From: Salsipaludibacter sp963735045
GTDB taxonomy: Bacteria; Actinomycetota; Nitriliruptoria; Nitriliruptorales; Nitriliruptoraceae
Length of the DNA: 64,000 nucleotides
Assembly: GCA_963735045.1 (NCBI GenBank)
Contig: CAVTIZ010000001.1
Coordinates: 248,001 to 312,000, forward strand
Direction: 5' to 3'
Shown: positions 26,952 through 36,056 of the stretch, piece by piece
Layout: each line of letters opens with the position of its first letter
How positions within the stretch are numbered: position 1 is the first letter of the stretch
Translations under genes and position numbers: made by a program
The notes under the pieces: model-generated
Databases searched by the model: none
What the model was told of the DNA's origin: nothing
What the model saw: only the letters and a program-made list of their open reading frames with translations

Positions 26952-26965
26952 TGTTAGCGCTAACA
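26952..26965. promoter_or_regulatory. Perfect LacI-type operator TGTTAGCGCTAACA
   Basis: A perfect 14-bp palindrome about 50 bases upstream of the double-GH43 ATG. On the minus strand, TTGACG followed after 18 bases by TATCGT forms a plausible promoter that ends about 8-11 bases before this site. The operator would therefore sit on the transcription start. It is the best match to the consensus shared by five units in the island. Confidence 0.8.
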
Positions 26966-27198
26966 GAATGGGACGATACGGCGGCCCCGCACCCCTCGTC
27001 AAGAGCCGGCGGCCCCTTTTTCCGCCAAGCGCACAAACAGTGGGCCATCCGCGGACGAACAGCGGCGTGGCATCACCGTCGCCGACCCTTCGCCCGGGTC
27101 CTCACCCGCGTCGCGGAGCCGGCCATGGATCCGGGGGTTGGCCGATCGTCGGTATCGCGTGGACGAGGGCCTGCCTTAGCGTCCGCGGGACCGCGAGT

Positions 27199-27212
27199 TG
27201 GTATCGCTATCA
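27199..27212. promoter_or_regulatory. Degenerate LacI-type operator TGGTATCGCTATCA
   Basis: Matches the perfect site at 11 of 14 positions and keeps its own dyad symmetry around CG. It lies 84 bases before the ATG of the Tat-dependent binding-protein gene, and probably brings that operon under the same repressors, with weaker binding. Confidence 0.6.
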
Positions 27213-27295
27213 CCCCACCCCCCACCGGTGAGCGTGACACGGGTCGCGAACGGATCGATGGCGATCACTCGCACTGCCGACCGAGCGGTGCCGCC

Positions 27296-28603
27296 ATGGA
27301 CGAACGAGCCCTTCGCAGCGGACTCACGCGACGAGACCTGCTCCGCCACGCCGCCGTGCTGGGTGGCGGCGGGCTGCTCGCCTCGGCCTGTGGCACGCCC
27401 ATCGTGGGTGCCTCTCCTGCCGGCGGACTGGCCTTCTGGGACCTGTTCGGTGGCGGGGACGGTGCCCGCATGCAGACCATGGAGCAGATGTACCTCGACG
27501 CCAACCCCCAGGCCGCGCTCGAGGCCGTCACGCTCGAATGGGGGGCGCCCTACTACACCAAGCTCGCCATGTCGGCGGCGGGCGGCCGCGCCCCCGACGT
27601 CGCCGTCCTGCACCTGTCCCGACTGGCCGGCTACGCCCCGACGGGCCTCCTCGACCCGTTCGACCCCGAGCTGTTGACCGAGTTCGACCTGACCGAGGAC
27701 CGCTTCTCCGAGACCCTGTGGCCCCAGGCGCAGTACGACGGCTCCGCCTACGCGATCCCGCTCGACACCCACCCCTACGTCATGTACTACCACACCGAGA
27801 TCTGCCAGCAGGCCGGGCTGCTCGACGCTGACGGGGTCCTGAAGCCGCTCGAGGGCCCGGACGCCCTGATGGGCGCCTTCGTCGCGGCCCAGGAGCACAC
27901 CGAGTGGGGCGTGATCACCGAGACGCTCAACCCGTGGCGGCTGTGGTGGACGCTGTACAGCCAGCTCGGCGGCACGCTGCTGGACGGTGACGAACTGGTG
28001 CTCGACACCGACAAGGGCATCGAGGCCCTGGCCTTCATGCAGCGACTGACCGTCGAGGAGAAGGTCCACCCCCCCACGCTGGACTACCCGGGCCTGGTCG
28101 CCCAGTTCCTGTCGGGCAACGCCGGCTTCATGTTCAACGGCGAGTGGGAGGTGTCCACCATGGTGGACGCCGAGATTCCCTTCGACATGCTGCCGTTCCC
28201 ACAGGTCTACGACGACGCCAGCTGCCAGGCCGACTCCCACGCCCTGGTCCTGCCCCACCAGCGCGACCCGGACCCCGAGGTGCGGCGCCAGTCGATGCAG
28301 TTCATCGCCTCGTTACTGGGCAACAGCCTCGAGTGGGCCAAGGGCGGGCACGTGCCGGCCTACCAGCCCGTGGCAACCAGCGACGCCTACCAGGAGCTCA
28401 AGCCCCAGAGCAACTACGCCGCGGCCGCCGACCGGATCAAACTCGACCCCGAGGCCTGGTTCAGCGGCTCCGGGTCGCAGCTGGAGGCCGAGGCGGGCGG
28501 CGCGTTCGGGGCCTGCATGAGCGGCCAGCTCGCCCCCGAGCCGGCGATCCGCCAGTTCGGCGCCGCGATCGAGGACCTGCTGTCCCTGCCCCCACCCAGC
28601 TGA
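27296..28603 (+). CDS. Extracellular sugar-binding lipoprotein, CUT1 type, Tat-exported
   Basis: A 435-aa ABC transporter binding protein of the extracellular solute-binding family 1. The N-terminus has a twin-arginine motif (LTRRDLLR), a hydrophobic stretch and a lipobox-like ASAC, so it is a Tat lipoprotein. Mature features include FWDLFGGGDG and the GEWEVSTM segment typical of oligosaccharide-binding proteins. The ATG at 27296 precedes the Tat motif and is the only sensible start, though its ribosome site is weak (GAGCGG). It heads an operon with two permeases and a GH51 enzyme, so the ligand is probably an arabino-oligosaccharide. No ATPase gene is present; a shared MsmK-type ATPase elsewhere is expected. 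Confidence 0.9.
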   Translation: MDERALRSGLTRRDLLRHAAVLGGGGLLASACGTPIVGASPAGGLAFWDLFGGGDGARMQTMEQMYLDANPQAALEAVTLEWGAPYYTKLAMSAAGGRAPDVAVLHLSRLAGYAPTGLLDPFDPELLTEFDLTEDRFSETLWPQAQYDGSAYAIPLDTHPYVMYYHTEICQQAGLLDADGVLKPLEGPDALMGAFVAAQEHTEWGVITETLNPWRLWWTLYSQLGGTLLDGDELVLDTDKGIEALAFMQRLTVEEKVHPPTLDYPGLVAQFLSGNAGFMFNGEWEVSTMVDAEIPFDMLPFPQVYDDASCQADSHALVLPHQRDPDPEVRRQSMQFIASLLGNSLEWAKGGHVPAYQPVATSDAYQELKPQSNYAAAADRIKLDPEAWFSGSGSQLEAEAGGAFGACMSGQLAPEPAIRQFGAAIEDLLSLPPPS

Positions 28604-28618
28604 CCGACAGGACGGGCC

Positions 28619-29587
28619 ATGACCACCACCACCAGTCCCGACGTCGCCGAGCCCGCCACGGCCGACGACGCGCCCCCGGCGCGGGCCGACTCCGCCGGCG
28701 CGCGGGCGCGACGCCGGCACGAGGACCGCATCGGCTGGGGCTTCGTCGCCCCCTTCGCGCTGGTCTACGTCGCCTTCCTGGTCGTGCCCGCCTTCATGAT
28801 CCTCCAGCTGGGATTCACCGACGCCAGCCTCGGCGGGCAGGGGCTCGGCTCCTTCCTCGGGCTCGAAAACTACCGTGACCTGCTCGCCGACCCCGACATG
28901 TGGCAGTCACTGCTGCACACGGTCCAGTTCACGCTCATCTCCACCCCGCCGCTGGTGATCCTGGGACTGGTCATGGCGTTGCTGGCCAACCGGAGCCTGC
29001 ACGGTCGCTGGCTGCTCCGGCTGGCCTACTTCGCACCGTTCGTGCTACCCGTGTCGGTCGTGGTCCTGATCTGGACGTGGCTGTACCAACCCGGCATCGG
29101 GCTGATCAACAGTTGGCTGACCTCGCTCGGGATCGGCGAGGTGAACTTCCTCGCCGGCGACGGTGGGACCGCGATGATCGCCGTCGTCATCACCACGGTG
29201 TGGTGGACCGTCGGGCTCAACTTCCTGCTGTACCTGGCGGCGCTGCAGGACATCCCGCAGTCCACCTACGACGCCGCGGCCGTCGACGGCGCCACCGGCT
29301 GGCAGCAGTTGCGACACATCACCATCCCGATGCTCGCACGCACCACCATCCTCGTGCTGGTCCTGCAGCTGCTGGCGTCACTGAAGGTGTTCGACCAGAT
29401 CTACCTGATGACGGCGGGTGGACCGAACTTCGCCACCCGACCCGTCATCCAGTACATCTACGAGGCCGGCTTCACCAACTACCGCGTGGGCTACGCGTCG
29501 GCCGTGTCGTGGCTGTTCTTCCTGCTGATCGTGATCGCCTCGCTGGCCCAGGTGAAGGTCGGCGGCCTCGGGGGGGACCGCTCATGA
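28619..29587 (+). CDS. CUT1 sugar ABC permease, MalF/UgpA type
   Basis: A 322-aa inner-membrane permease with about six hydrophobic segments. The ATPase-contact EAA loop reads DAAAVDGATGWQQLRHITIPML. The N-terminal 35 residues are polar and rich in Ala, Asp and Arg. AGGA lies about 7 bases before the ATG. It begins 15 bases after the binding-protein gene, and its stop overlaps the next permease start (ATGA). It forms a heterodimeric channel with that permease. Confidence 0.93.
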   Translation: MTTTTSPDVAEPATADDAPPARADSAGARARRRHEDRIGWGFVAPFALVYVAFLVVPAFMILQLGFTDASLGGQGLGSFLGLENYRDLLADPDMWQSLLHTVQFTLISTPPLVILGLVMALLANRSLHGRWLLRLAYFAPFVLPVSVVVLIWTWLYQPGIGLINSWLTSLGIGEVNFLAGDGGTAMIAVVITTVWWTVGLNFLLYLAALQDIPQSTYDAAAVDGATGWQQLRHITIPMLARTTILVLVLQLLASLKVFDQIYLMTAGGPNFATRPVIQYIYEAGFTNYRVGYASAVSWLFFLLIVIASLAQVKVGGLGGDRS

Positions 29588-30552
29588 CGACGACACCCGG
29601 CACCGACCCGGCCGAGGCCGCCACCGACGACTCCGGCCCGCGTGACGACGACCCACCCGGCGTGGACGCGGGGGCCGACGACCCCGACGACGCCGCCCGC
29701 GGCTCGACCGGGCGCGCAGCCCTGACCGGACGCAGCAAGTGGCTGGCCTGGGCCATCACGGCCGCCTCGCTGCTGCTGGCCGCGGTGTGGCTCCTGCCGA
29801 TGTTCTGGGCCGTCGACACCGCGCTCAAGCGCGAGGCCGAGACCACCGTCACGCCGGTCACGTGGATCCCCGACAGCGGCTTCACCCTGGACGCCTTCCG
29901 CCGGGTGCTCGCGATCGGCGACCTCCAGATCTGGTTCGTCAACAGCATCGTCACGACCGTGGCCATCACCGTCATCACCGTGGCCATCACCTGCCTGGCC
30001 GGCTACGGGCTGTCCCGGATCGACTTCCGGGGCCGTCGTCTCGTACTCGTCGCCGTCCTCGCGGGGATCATGATGCCGCCCCAGGTCCTGATCGTGCCGT
30101 TGTTCCGGGAGATGGTCTTCCTCGGACTGGTCGACACCTACTGGGGCCTCATCCTCCCCCAGCTCGCCGTCCCGATCGCCGTCATCATCTTCAAGTCGTT
30201 CTTCGACGGCATCCCGATCGACCTCGAGGAAGCGGCCATCGTCGACGGTGCCAGCCGCCTGCGCGTGTTCTGGAACGTCGTCGTGCCGCTGTCACGCCCG
30301 GTCATCGCCGCCGTGAGCGTCTTCGTCGCGATCACGTCGTGGAACAACTTCCTGTGGCCCTTCATCGTGATGACCAACCCGAACATGATGACCATCCCGG
30401 TCGGCCTCGCGACCGTCGAGGGCAACTACGGCATCCAGTACGCCCAGCTGATGGCGTCGGCCGTGCTGGGTGGGATCCCGCTGCTGGTCGTGTTCGTGTT
30501 CTTCCAACGCCAGATCGTCCAGGGCATCGCCAGCACCGGACTGAAGGGATGA
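29584..30552 (+). CDS. CUT1 sugar ABC permease, MalG/UgpE type
   Basis: A 322-aa membrane permease. It has a 50-residue acidic N-terminal tail, then six membrane segments and the EAA loop EEAAIVDGASRLRVFWNVVVPLS. The C-terminus FFQRQIVQGIASTGLKG is typical of MalG-type partners. Both ends share 4-base ATGA overlaps, with the upstream permease and with the downstream GH51 gene, so the whole set is translationally coupled. Confidence 0.93.
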   Translation: MTTTPGTDPAEAATDDSGPRDDDPPGVDAGADDPDDAARGSTGRAALTGRSKWLAWAITAASLLLAAVWLLPMFWAVDTALKREAETTVTPVTWIPDSGFTLDAFRRVLAIGDLQIWFVNSIVTTVAITVITVAITCLAGYGLSRIDFRGRRLVLVAVLAGIMMPPQVLIVPLFREMVFLGLVDTYWGLILPQLAVPIAVIIFKSFFDGIPIDLEEAAIVDGASRLRVFWNVVVPLSRPVIAAVSVFVAITSWNNFLWPFIVMTNPNMMTIPVGLATVEGNYGIQYAQLMASAVLGGIPLLVVFVFFQRQIVQGIASTGLKG

Positions 30553-32066
30553 CCATGCTCCACGCCACCGTGTCGACCGAACCCGCCTTCCAGGTCGGCG
30601 AGGTCGACCGACGCCTGTTCGGCTCGTTCCTGGAGCACATGGGACGAGCCGTGTACACCGGCGCCTTCGAACCCGACCACCCCGCGGCCGACCAGCACGG
30701 CTTCCGCGCCGACGTGCTGGACCTGGTCCGTGAGCTCGGTCCGACGGTGGTGCGCTACCCGGGTGGCAACTTCGTGTCGGGCTACGACTGGGAGGACGGC
30801 ATCGGTCCACGCGAGGACCGTCCACGTCGACTCGACCTCGCCTGGCGCAGCGTCGAGCCCAACACGTTCGGCATCGACGACTTCATGGACTGGGTCGAAC
30901 TGGCTGGCGTCGAGCCGATGGTGGCCGTGAACCTGGGCACCCGAGGCATCGCCGCCGCCCGCGACCTGGTCGAGTACTGCAACCATCCCGGGACCACCCG
31001 CCTGGCCGACCTGCGTCGGGCGAACGGCCACGACATGCCCCACGGGGTCAAGCTGTGGTGCCTGGGCAACGAGATGGACGGGCCGTGGCAGACCGGCGCC
31101 AAGCCAGCGGCCGAGTACGGGCGGCTGGCCCGCGAGACCGCCAAGGCCATGCGAGCGGTCGACGAGACGATCGAACTGGTCGCATGCGGGTCGTCGGGCC
31201 GGGGCATCGACACGTTCGGGGCCTGGGAGGATGCGGTCCTGGCCGAGGCCTACGACGAGGTCGACTACATCTCACTGCACAGCTACTACGAGAACCACGA
31301 CGACCTCGGCGACTTCCTGGCGCGCTCGGTGGACATGGACCACTTCATCCGCGAGGTCGTGGCGACCGCGGACGCCGTCGGGGCGCGTCGCAAGTCCCGC
31401 AGGAAGATCCACCTCAGCTACGACGAATGGAACGTGTGGCGCCAGTCGGAGTGGGCCGACGAGCCCCCGGAGGGCTGGCCGACCGCACCGCGCCTGATCG
31501 AGGACACCTACACGCTGGCCGACGCCGTCCTGGTCGGGTCGATGCTGATCACCATGCTCAACCACTGCGACCGCGTCAAGGTCGCCTGCCAGGCGCAACT
31601 GGTCAACGTGATCGCCCCCATCATGACCGAACCGGGTGGGCCGGCCTGGCGCCAGACGATCTTCTTCCCGCTCGCCCAGGCCGCACGCTTCACCCACTCG
31701 CAGTCCCTGCTGGTGGCCATCGACAGCGACGCCTACGACAACGAGGAGTTCGACCGGGTGCCGTACCTGGACGCCAACGTGACCATGGACCCCGAGACCG
31801 GGGCCGCGACGGTGCTCGCGGTGAACAAGTCCCCGTCGGACGAACTGCGACTGGTCGTCGGACTCCGCGACGCCGGCGACCTCGTCGTCGCCCACCACCA
31901 TGTCCTGACCGGCGACGACCCGCTGGCGACCAACACGATGGACGCGCCGGACCGGGTGACGCCGTCCACGATCTCGGACACCACGTTCAGCCGCGACCGG
32001 CTGGAGGCCACCCTGCCGCCGATGTCGTGGAACGCCGTCCTGCTGGAGCCGAACCCGGGCACCTGA
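30549..32066 (+). CDS. Intracellular alpha-L-arabinofuranosidase, GH51
   Basis: A 505-aa enzyme without a signal peptide, close in length to characterised GH51 enzymes (about 500 aa). It removes terminal alpha-L-arabinofuranosyl groups from imported oligosaccharides. The acid/base is E175 in CLGNEMDG and the nucleophile E293 in SYDEWNVW. The segment VVRYPGGNFVSGYDWEDGIGP is the family block at the end of strand 2. The first ATG overlaps the permease stop. A second in-frame ATG six bases on has better spacing from GAAGGG, so the true start may be two codons later. The gene ends convergently with GH127. Confidence 0.96.
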   Translation: MTMLHATVSTEPAFQVGEVDRRLFGSFLEHMGRAVYTGAFEPDHPAADQHGFRADVLDLVRELGPTVVRYPGGNFVSGYDWEDGIGPREDRPRRLDLAWRSVEPNTFGIDDFMDWVELAGVEPMVAVNLGTRGIAAARDLVEYCNHPGTTRLADLRRANGHDMPHGVKLWCLGNEMDGPWQTGAKPAAEYGRLARETAKAMRAVDETIELVACGSSGRGIDTFGAWEDAVLAEAYDEVDYISLHSYYENHDDLGDFLARSVDMDHFIREVVATADAVGARRKSRRKIHLSYDEWNVWRQSEWADEPPEGWPTAPRLIEDTYTLADAVLVGSMLITMLNHCDRVKVACQAQLVNVIAPIMTEPGGPAWRQTIFFPLAQAARFTHSQSLLVAIDSDAYDNEEFDRVPYLDANVTMDPETGAATVLAVNKSPSDELRLVVGLRDAGDLVVAHHHVLTGDDPLATNTMDAPDRVTPSTISDTTFSRDRLEATLPPMSWNAVLLEPNPGT

Positions 32067-32080
32067 ACGCGCTCCGTTCC

Positions 32081-32107
32081 GACCCGGGCGCCGACGACGG
32101 CCGGGTC
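32081..32107. terminator. Possible bidirectional terminator between convergent GH51 and GH127 genes
   Basis: A 7-bp stem, GACCCGG and CCGGGTC, flanks a 13-base GC-rich loop in the 39-base convergent spacer. It reaches the first bases of the GH127 stop codon region. No T-run is present on either side, so efficiency is uncertain. Confidence 0.4.
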
Positions 32108-34166
32108 ACGTCGTGGGCAACCAGACACGCATGGCGCTGGGGGCCCGCTCGGCCCAGCGGTGGTAGGGGACCAGGGGCAGGACCAGCGTGGCGTCCGGGG
32201 TGGTGTCCCGATCCTCGGTCGATCGCGCGTCGGTCGTGTCGACGTAGGGCCACGACCGTTCGCCGTTCGACGCCGCCAGGCGCGCACCGACGTGGACCAC
32301 GTCGCCGGCCCGGCGCAGCGCGACGTCCGGGTCGAGGCGGACGTCGGCGAGGTCGACGTCGTCGGGGAGGTCGGTGGACTCCAGGCACAGCACGAGTGGC
32401 CCGGCCTCCACGGCCAGGCACCCGCGCAGGGCGTCGATCCGCGGATCGGGGCGGGTGATGCGCGGTCCCACCGGCAGGTGCAACACGACGCACGCACCGG
32501 GCGTCAGGCCGTCGACGTCGTACCAGCCCGGCTCGACGACCTCGGTCGCACCATCCACCTCGACCTCGGCACCGACCCCCCATGCGGGGATCCGGAGTCG
32601 CAGCCCCGAGCCACGATCGGGGCCGTGGGTCACCGTCACCTCGACCCGCCCGTCGGCGGGGTAGTCGGTGCGCACGGACAGCCCCCCGCGCTCGCCGTCG
32701 TCGAGTTCGACCTCGACGTCCATGGCCGCGTACTGCAGGATTGCGACCCGGCCCTGGTCCACGGCGACGGCGTAGGCGGACCACGACGCCAGTGTCCGGG
32801 CGACGTTGGTCGGACAGCACGACACGTCGAACCAGGGCGCGCGGGTCCCCGCCTCGGCCATCGGGCTGACCTCGTCGTCGCCACCGTCGACGCCGACCTC
32901 GCGCTGGTGCAACGGGTTGGCGTAGAAGAACGCGCGACCGTCCGCCCGCGGGGAGGTCGCGACGACGTTGAACATGGTCCGCTCCACGAGGTCGGCGTAG
33001 CGCACCTCGCCGGTCGCCAGGTACAGCCGCCACGCGAGCATCACCGACGCGATGCCCGCACAGGTCTCGCAGTACGCACGGTCGGGTGGCAGTTCCCAGT
33101 CCTGGCCGAAGCCCTCGTCCTGGTGGCGCGACCCCATGCCCCCGGTGAGGTGGGTCCGGCGGGCGACGGTGTGCTGCCACTGGCGCTCGAGGGCGGCCAG
33201 CAGGTCGTCGTCGCCGAGGTCGACGGCGATGTCCACGGCGGCCGCGGCCAGGTACAGCGCTCGCACGGCGTGACCGCGGAACGCCACGGCCTCCCGCACG
33301 GGCACGTCGTCCTGGAAGTAGTCCGCACCGAGCAGGCGAATGGGTTGCAGTCGGCCGTGCCCTCGTCGCTGGACGAACAGCGCGGCCTGGTCCACCCAGT
33401 CGGGCACGTCGAGCGCGCGGCCGAGCTCGACCAGGCCGAGCTCGATCTCGGGATGACCACCGACGTCGTCGCGGCCGTCGGGCCCGAACTCCCGGTGGAC
33501 CAGGTCGGCGGCGCGGCGTGCGACCTCGACCAGGCGATCGACCGGACGGGTGCGCGCGCGGGCGACGGCAGCCTGCATCAGGTGGCCCAGGCAGTACAGC
33601 TCGTGACCGGACTCCAGGTCGGACCAGCGGGGTGGACGACCCGCGTGGCCGAAGGCCGTGTGCAGGTAGCCGTCGTGGTCCTGTGCGGCCGCGACGCGGT
33701 CGGTCAGCGTGACCAGCGTCTTCTCGGCCCATGCATCACCGGTGCGTCCGACCTCCCATGCCAGGGCTTCCATCAGCTTGTAGACCTCGGAGTCGGCGAA
33801 CACCCAGCCGGGGCGCCGGGCCAGCGTGTCTCCGGTCGCGACCCGGTCGAAGTTGGCGATCCAGCCCAGTCGCTCCATCCAGTCCAGGCAGTGCTCCAGC
33901 GTGGCCGTGGCATTGACCTGCTGCCGGTCGTGCCAGACCCCAGCCGTGAACACGACCTCCTCCAGGGTCGCCCCGCGCCGGTCGCCGGTCGCCGGCGCGA
34001 CCGGCCGCGCCCCGCGCGGGTCGGCGGGAGCGCCCACGGCCGGCGCGACCCGGGGATCGCCCCGCCCCGGTCGCGACGCGTCGTCGCCGCGGCCCGCCAT
34101 GGCGGGGCGTGGGGGGTCACCCAACGCCTCGGGCGACCGCGACGTGTGACTGGCGGAGGGGGGCAT
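32106..34166 (-). CDS. Beta-L-arabinofuranosidase, GH127 (DUF1680)
   Basis: A 686-aa cytosolic enzyme with an (alpha/alpha)6 barrel. The zinc-site residues are visible as E367 and C369 in CETCA, and C450-C451 in SCCPTN. They match the Glu-Cys and Cys-Cys ligands known for HypBA1 from Bifidobacterium longum, where a cysteine is the nucleophile. Substrates of the family are beta-L-arabinofuranosides such as those on plant hydroxyproline-rich glycoproteins. The first 65 residues are a Pro/Arg/Gly-rich extension outside the usual fold. The ATG at 34164-34166 has AAGGA 7 bases upstream and lies two bases beyond the preceding permease stop. It is the last gene of the LacI-3 operon. Confidence 0.93.
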   Translation of the reverse strand: MPPSASHTSRSPEALGDPPRPAMAGRGDDASRPGRGDPRVAPAVGAPADPRGARPVAPATGDRRGATLEEVVFTAGVWHDRQQVNATATLEHCLDWMERLGWIANFDRVATGDTLARRPGWVFADSEVYKLMEALAWEVGRTGDAWAEKTLVTLTDRVAAAQDHDGYLHTAFGHAGRPPRWSDLESGHELYCLGHLMQAAVARARTRPVDRLVEVARRAADLVHREFGPDGRDDVGGHPEIELGLVELGRALDVPDWVDQAALFVQRRGHGRLQPIRLLGADYFQDDVPVREAVAFRGHAVRALYLAAAAVDIAVDLGDDDLLAALERQWQHTVARRTHLTGGMGSRHQDEGFGQDWELPPDRAYCETCAGIASVMLAWRLYLATGEVRYADLVERTMFNVVATSPRADGRAFFYANPLHQREVGVDGGDDEVSPMAEAGTRAPWFDVSCCPTNVARTLASWSAYAVAVDQGRVAILQYAAMDVEVELDDGERGGLSVRTDYPADGRVEVTVTHGPDRGSGLRLRIPAWGVGAEVEVDGATEVVEPGWYDVDGLTPGACVVLHLPVGPRITRPDPRIDALRGCLAVEAGPLVLCLESTDLPDDVDLADVRLDPDVALRRAGDVVHVGARLAASNGERSWPYVDTTDARSTEDRDTTPDATLVLPLVPYHRWAERAPSAMRVWLPTT

Positions 34167-34168
34167 GG

Positions 34169-34990
34169 TCAGTCCTTCACGGCGCCGGCGGTGACACCGG
34201 CAGCCACGTAGCGCTGGGCGAGGACGAGCAGCACCGCGGCCGGGATGGACGCGACCACGGCCGTGGCCATGATCGCGTTCCACTGCGTCGTGTTGTTCCC
34301 GATGAAGGCATAGATGCTCAGCGTGATCGGGATGGCGTCACCCTGGCGGTCCAGGGTCGAGGCGAACACGAAGTCCGACCACGCCCACAGGAACGTGAAC
34401 AGCGACACCGTGATGACCGCATTGCGACTCAGCGGCAGCACCACCGAACGGAAGACCCGCCAGGTGGTGGCCCCGTCCACCCGCGCGGCGTCCAGCATCT
34501 CGTCGGGCAGGCCCGACATGAAGGCGGTGAACAGCAGCACGCCGAAGGGGACCGCGATGGTCGAATCGGCGATCACCAGCCCCCACACCTCGTTGAGCAG
34601 ACCCAACCGCACGTAGATCGAGTAGAACCCCATCGCCATCACCACGGCCGGGATCATCTGGGCGACCATCATCGTGAAGGTCAGGGTCCCACGTCCGTGC
34701 GGGCGCAGCTTGGCCAGGGCGAACCCGGCCGGGGCCGCGACCACGATGGTCAGCGCCACCGTCGCCAGGCCGATGACCAGGCTGGTCCCCAACGCCGGGA
34801 TCTGCTGGTCCAGGACGGCGACGTAGCCCTCGAGGGTGGGTTGGGACGGAAACAGCAGCGGGGGTGACCGCCGCAACTCGGAGGTGGGGGTCAGCGACAC
34901 GTTCACGATCCAGTAGACCGGGAACAGCATCAGCGCGGTCAGCACCACGCCGATCACGGTGTCGCGCAGGGATCGGATCCTGGGGCTCAT
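34169..34990 (-). CDS. CUT1 sugar ABC permease, MalG/UgpE type
   Basis: A 273-aa inner-membrane permease, of normal length for the family. The EAA loop reads DAARVDGATTWRVFRSVVLPLS and the C-terminus is QRYVAAGVTAGAVKD. The ATG at 34988-34990 overlaps the stop of the upstream permease (ATGA). It is the partner of the gene at 34987-35964; the set has no ATPase gene of its own. Confidence 0.93.
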   Translation of the reverse strand: MSPRIRSLRDTVIGVVLTALMLFPVYWIVNVSLTPTSELRRSPPLLFPSQPTLEGYVAVLDQQIPALGTSLVIGLATVALTIVVAAPAGFALAKLRPHGRGTLTFTMMVAQMIPAVVMAMGFYSIYVRLGLLNEVWGLVIADSTIAVPFGVLLFTAFMSGLPDEMLDAARVDGATTWRVFRSVVLPLSRNAVITVSLFTFLWAWSDFVFASTLDRQGDAIPITLSIYAFIGNNTTQWNAIMATAVVASIPAAVLLVLAQRYVAAGVTAGAVKD

Positions 34991-35964
34991 GCGCGGGCCT
35001 CCCGTCGCTGCAGCCAGAGGTAGGCGACGCCCCCGACCAGCGCCACCACGATCAGCAGGTTCCCGACGGCGGCCGCCGGCGAGAAGTCGGGCTGGCCGGT
35101 CCCGAACGCCTCCCGGTAGGACCAGATCGCCAGGGTCGTCGACGACGACGCGGGGCCTCCGGTGGTCATGATCCAGATGATGTCGACCACCTTCAGGGTG
35201 TAGATCAGGCCGAGCAGCAGGGTGATGACCGACACCGGACCGAGCAACGGGAAGCTGATGCGCCAGAAGCGTTGCCACGAGGTGGCGCCGTCGATGGCCG
35301 CGGCCTCGTAGACGTCCTCGGAGATGTTCTGCAGACCGGCGTAGAGGATGACCAGGTTGAAGGGGATCCCGAGCCAGATGTTGGCGATGGTGACCGAGGC
35401 CAGCGACCACGTCGGCGAGGTCAACCACGGGACGGGGTCGATGCCGACCAGCCCGATCGCGCTGTTGACGATCCCGTTCTGGCTGTTGAGCATCCACGAC
35501 CACGACGACGCCGACACGATCAGCGGCAACAGCCACGGCACCAGGAACAGGGCACGCAGCATGGTCGACAACGGGAAGCGGCGGTGGAAGAACACCGCCA
35601 GCGCCATGCCGATCCAGTACTGGAAGAACAGGGACACGAGCGTGAACACGGCCGTGTTGACGACCGTCTCGCCGAAGCGGCGGTCGTTGAACACGTCGAT
35701 GTAGTTGTCGAACCCGACGAACTCGGCGTTGCCCTGGACGAACGCACGGATGGTGTAGTCGTGGAGGCTGAGGTCGATGTTGCGGACCAGCGGCCAGGCG
35801 TAGAAGGCCAGGACGTAGATCACCAACGGCAGGAGCCACAGCGAGGCGGACCAGCGGCCGCGATCGCGCAGTCGGTCCAACCAGGTGTCGTCGGGTGGTG
35901 GCCCGGTCGTGGCCCGGTCGGGGTTCCGGGCGACCGGGCCGCGCTCAGCAGGTGCGGTGGTCAT
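34987..35964 (-). CDS. CUT1 sugar ABC permease, MalF/UgpA type
   Basis: A 325-aa membrane permease with six predicted segments and the EAA loop EAAAIDGATSWQRFWRISFPLL. The 35-residue N-terminal tail is polar. AGGA lies about 10 bases before the ATG. It follows the binding-protein gene across a 92-base spacer with a very stable hairpin. Confidence 0.93.
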   Translation of the reverse strand: MTTAPAERGPVARNPDRATTGPPPDDTWLDRLRDRGRWSASLWLLPLVIYVLAFYAWPLVRNIDLSLHDYTIRAFVQGNAEFVGFDNYIDVFNDRRFGETVVNTAVFTLVSLFFQYWIGMALAVFFHRRFPLSTMLRALFLVPWLLPLIVSASSWSWMLNSQNGIVNSAIGLVGIDPVPWLTSPTWSLASVTIANIWLGIPFNLVILYAGLQNISEDVYEAAAIDGATSWQRFWRISFPLLGPVSVITLLLGLIYTLKVVDIIWIMTTGGPASSSTTLAIWSYREAFGTGQPDFSPAAAVGNLLIVVALVGGVAYLWLQRREARA

Positions 35965-36003
35965 TGGTCAGGTCCTGGTCGACATCGGTCAGCGGGCCGT
36001 GGC

Positions 36004-36042
36004 GTGCGCGCCTCGGGGCTATGACGGCCCCGAGGCGCGCAC
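36004..36042 (-). promoter_or_regulatory. Very stable hairpin between binding-protein and permease genes
   Basis: A perfect 16-bp stem, GTGCGCGCCTCGGGGC and GCCCCGAGGCGCGCAC, surrounds a 7-base loop. It lies 15 bases downstream of the binding-protein stop codon and lacks a T-run. It probably stabilises the binding-protein message or limits reading into the permease genes. The ytfQ-like transporter has a hairpin in the equivalent position. Confidence 0.75.
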
Positions 36043-36056
36043 TCGCCGACGCGGGG

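Larger units (their letters stand above)
26904..27295. other. Divergent control region between the GH43 gene and the CUT1 operon
   Basis: This 392-base spacer holds no convincing gene. It carries a minus-strand promoter and a perfect operator for the GH43 gene, and a degenerate operator (27199-27212) facing the binding-protein gene. The plus-strand promoter is not obvious; TTAGCG near 27176 followed after 17 bases by TGGTAT is the best, weak, candidate. Confidence 0.6.

Noticed and set aside
26951..27295. Upstream extension of the CUT1 binding protein to 26951
   Set aside because: The extension covers two operators and lacks any signal-like or conserved sequence. The Tat motif lies just after the ATG at 27296.
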